NCBI GenBank assembly: GCA_021796275.1
Contig: JAJYOI010000020.1
Span: forward strand, 1-40,891
Direction: 5' to 3'
DNA: 40,891 nt
DNA from: Bacteroidota bacterium
GTDB lineage: Bacteria; Bacteroidota; Ignavibacteria; UBA10030; UBA8401
Shown here: positions 40,127 to 40,891 of the stretch, in pieces
Layout: every line of letters begins with the position of its first letter
How positions within the stretch are numbered: the stretch's first letter is position 1
Position numbers and translations under genes: made by a program
Notes under the pieces: generated by a model
The model's input: only the letters and a program-made list of their open reading frames with translations
What the model was told of the DNA's origin: nothing
The model's database searches: none

Positions 40127-40891
40127 ATGTCGTCAAATTCTCGGCTTTCTCTGGTTGGAGCTTTCGTTATTGCAATAGCTCTGACTCTTTTCATCGGGGT
40201 GAATAATGCTTTGGCAACCGGAACCCGTGCAGGCACAACAATCACAAGCACGGCAAGCATCAGCTATATGGCTGGAACGAACAATCGCAATGCTTCGGCA
40301 AGCGTTTCGGTAACGGTGGCATATAATATTGCGCTGAACGTAAGCCCTTCAAGCCAAACTACAACCACAGTGGACAGCACGATTATTTATCAGGCGTTCA
40401 CTTTTTACAATGTCGGCAACTATGATGATAGTTTCCGGCTCGATACAAATTCCACGCCCGGCGGCTGGGAGGTTCATATTTACAAAGACAAGGGTACAAT
40501 CGGCACTTTCGATGGCTCCGACAGTGCAATTACAGCAGGCGGCCATCTCAGTGTTGTTGAAAACGATTCAGTGCACATTATTGCTGCAGTGACGATTCCG
40601 CGGGGAAGCCAAGCACAAGATAATACAACATATAGCCCGCTGGTCAAAATTACTTCCGAATACAGCGGCAACGGCTCAATCTATGTTGTCGACTCAGCGT
40701 ACACGCAAAGCTATACGGCAAATGTTACAATCCATAAGCCGGTTCTTTCAGTTACCGGAGTTCAGACGCTTACCTCGAATAAAATTCCCGGCGACGATAT
40801 TCAATATGATGTTAAAGTAAAGAACAGCGGACACGCGTCAGCCACCAGCGGTACATTCACGTTCAAGCTCGACACCGCATTTGTTTATGTC
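40127..40891 (+). CDS. Secreted beta-rich surface protein, N-terminal part (runs off the window)
   Basis: Open to the last base, with 255 residues visible. From ATG 40127, with AAAGGAG eight bases upstream, there is a signal peptide (LVGAFVIAIALTLFIGVNNALA), then a Thr/Ser-rich start (TGTRAGTTITSTASISYM) and beta-sandwich-like repeats (YNIALNVSPSSQTTTTVDST, QAFTFYNVGNYDDSFRLDTN, PVLSVTGVQTLTSNKIPGDDIQYDVKVKNSG) resembling DUF11-type conserved-repeat domains of cell-surface proteins. An in-frame ATG at 40037 with its own AAAGGAA would add 30 charged residues ahead of the signal; 40127 gives the more normal signal peptide. It is downstream of the MerR-like regulator and the MNTRPP micro-ORFs, which may control it. 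Confidence 0.75.
   Translation, partial: MSSNSRLSLVGAFVIAIALTLFIGVNNALATGTRAGTTITSTASISYMAGTNNRNASASVSVTVAYNIALNVSPSSQTTTTVDSTIIYQAFTFYNVGNYDDSFRLDTNSTPGGWEVHIYKDKGTIGTFDGSDSAITAGGHLSVVENDSVHIIAAVTIPRGSQAQDNTTYSPLVKITSEYSGNGSIYVVDSAYTQSYTANVTIHKPVLSVTGVQTLTSNKIPGDDIQYDVKVKNSGHASATSGTFTFKLDTAFVYV

Overview
The window looks like a chromosomal segment of an Ignavibacteria/Kryptonia-type bacterium (Bacteroidota/Chlorobi side of the tree). The best evidence is a surface protein ending in a textbook type IX secretion (T9SS) sorting domain with the YPNPFNP motif, a PorV-like outer-membrane protein, and a TonB-dependent receptor with a carboxypeptidase-like N-terminal domain. The assignment is inferred from protein style; no rRNA is present. 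Several promoters share the form TTGAnn, 16-17 bp, TATATT.

Layout. (1) 1-4609: the end of a glycoside hydrolase, then a sugar-type ABC importer (binding lipoprotein and two permeases, no ATPase). (2) 4728-4810: tRNA-Ser. (3) 4971-15361: a complete reductive pyrimidine-degradation cluster: beta-ureidopropionase, class III aminotransferase, PreT, PreA, dihydropyrimidinase, an unusual protein of five tandem Myb/SANT-like repeats, an NCS1 permease and, convergently, a CoA-acylating semialdehyde dehydrogenase. Together they predict uracil to beta-alanine to malonate semialdehyde to acetyl-CoA. (4) 15487-16487: a fluoride riboswitch with terminator, CrcB/FluC and a DUF190 protein. (5) 16636-19152: a lytic transglycosylase with five LysM domains. 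(6) 19301-31197: secreted and outer-membrane proteins, including a tightly packed operon lipoprotein / TonB receptor / PorV-like / NHL lipoprotein. (7) 31101-34281, minus strand: an ECF vitamin-type importer (S, T, A1, A2) whose two ATPases are asymmetrically degenerate. (8) 34509-37887: an acyl-CoA synthetase-like enzyme, a two-PDZ protein with an apparent one-base frameshift at its start, and a DinB-like protein. (9) 37967-38415: a tRNA Gly-Cys-Leu cluster. (10) 38416-40891: a CarH/LitR-like MerR regulator that has lost the B12-ligand histidine, two micro-ORFs encoding the same six residues MNTRPP with different codons, a hairpin, and the start of a large secreted protein running off the window.

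The least expected structure is a set of degenerate 7-bp-period tracts placed at gene junctions and even inside coding sequence (623-657, 2641-2675, 3735-3790, 5865-5946, 12379-12406, 13871-13905, 28867-28957, 28980-29014). The units differ in sequence but keep the 7-bp phase. They often create false upstream extensions of genes, so several starts here are placed downstream of the longest open frame. Other leading observations are the duplicated MNTRPP micro-ORFs, the Myb-repeat protein inside the pyrimidine operon, and the asymmetric ECF ATPase pair.
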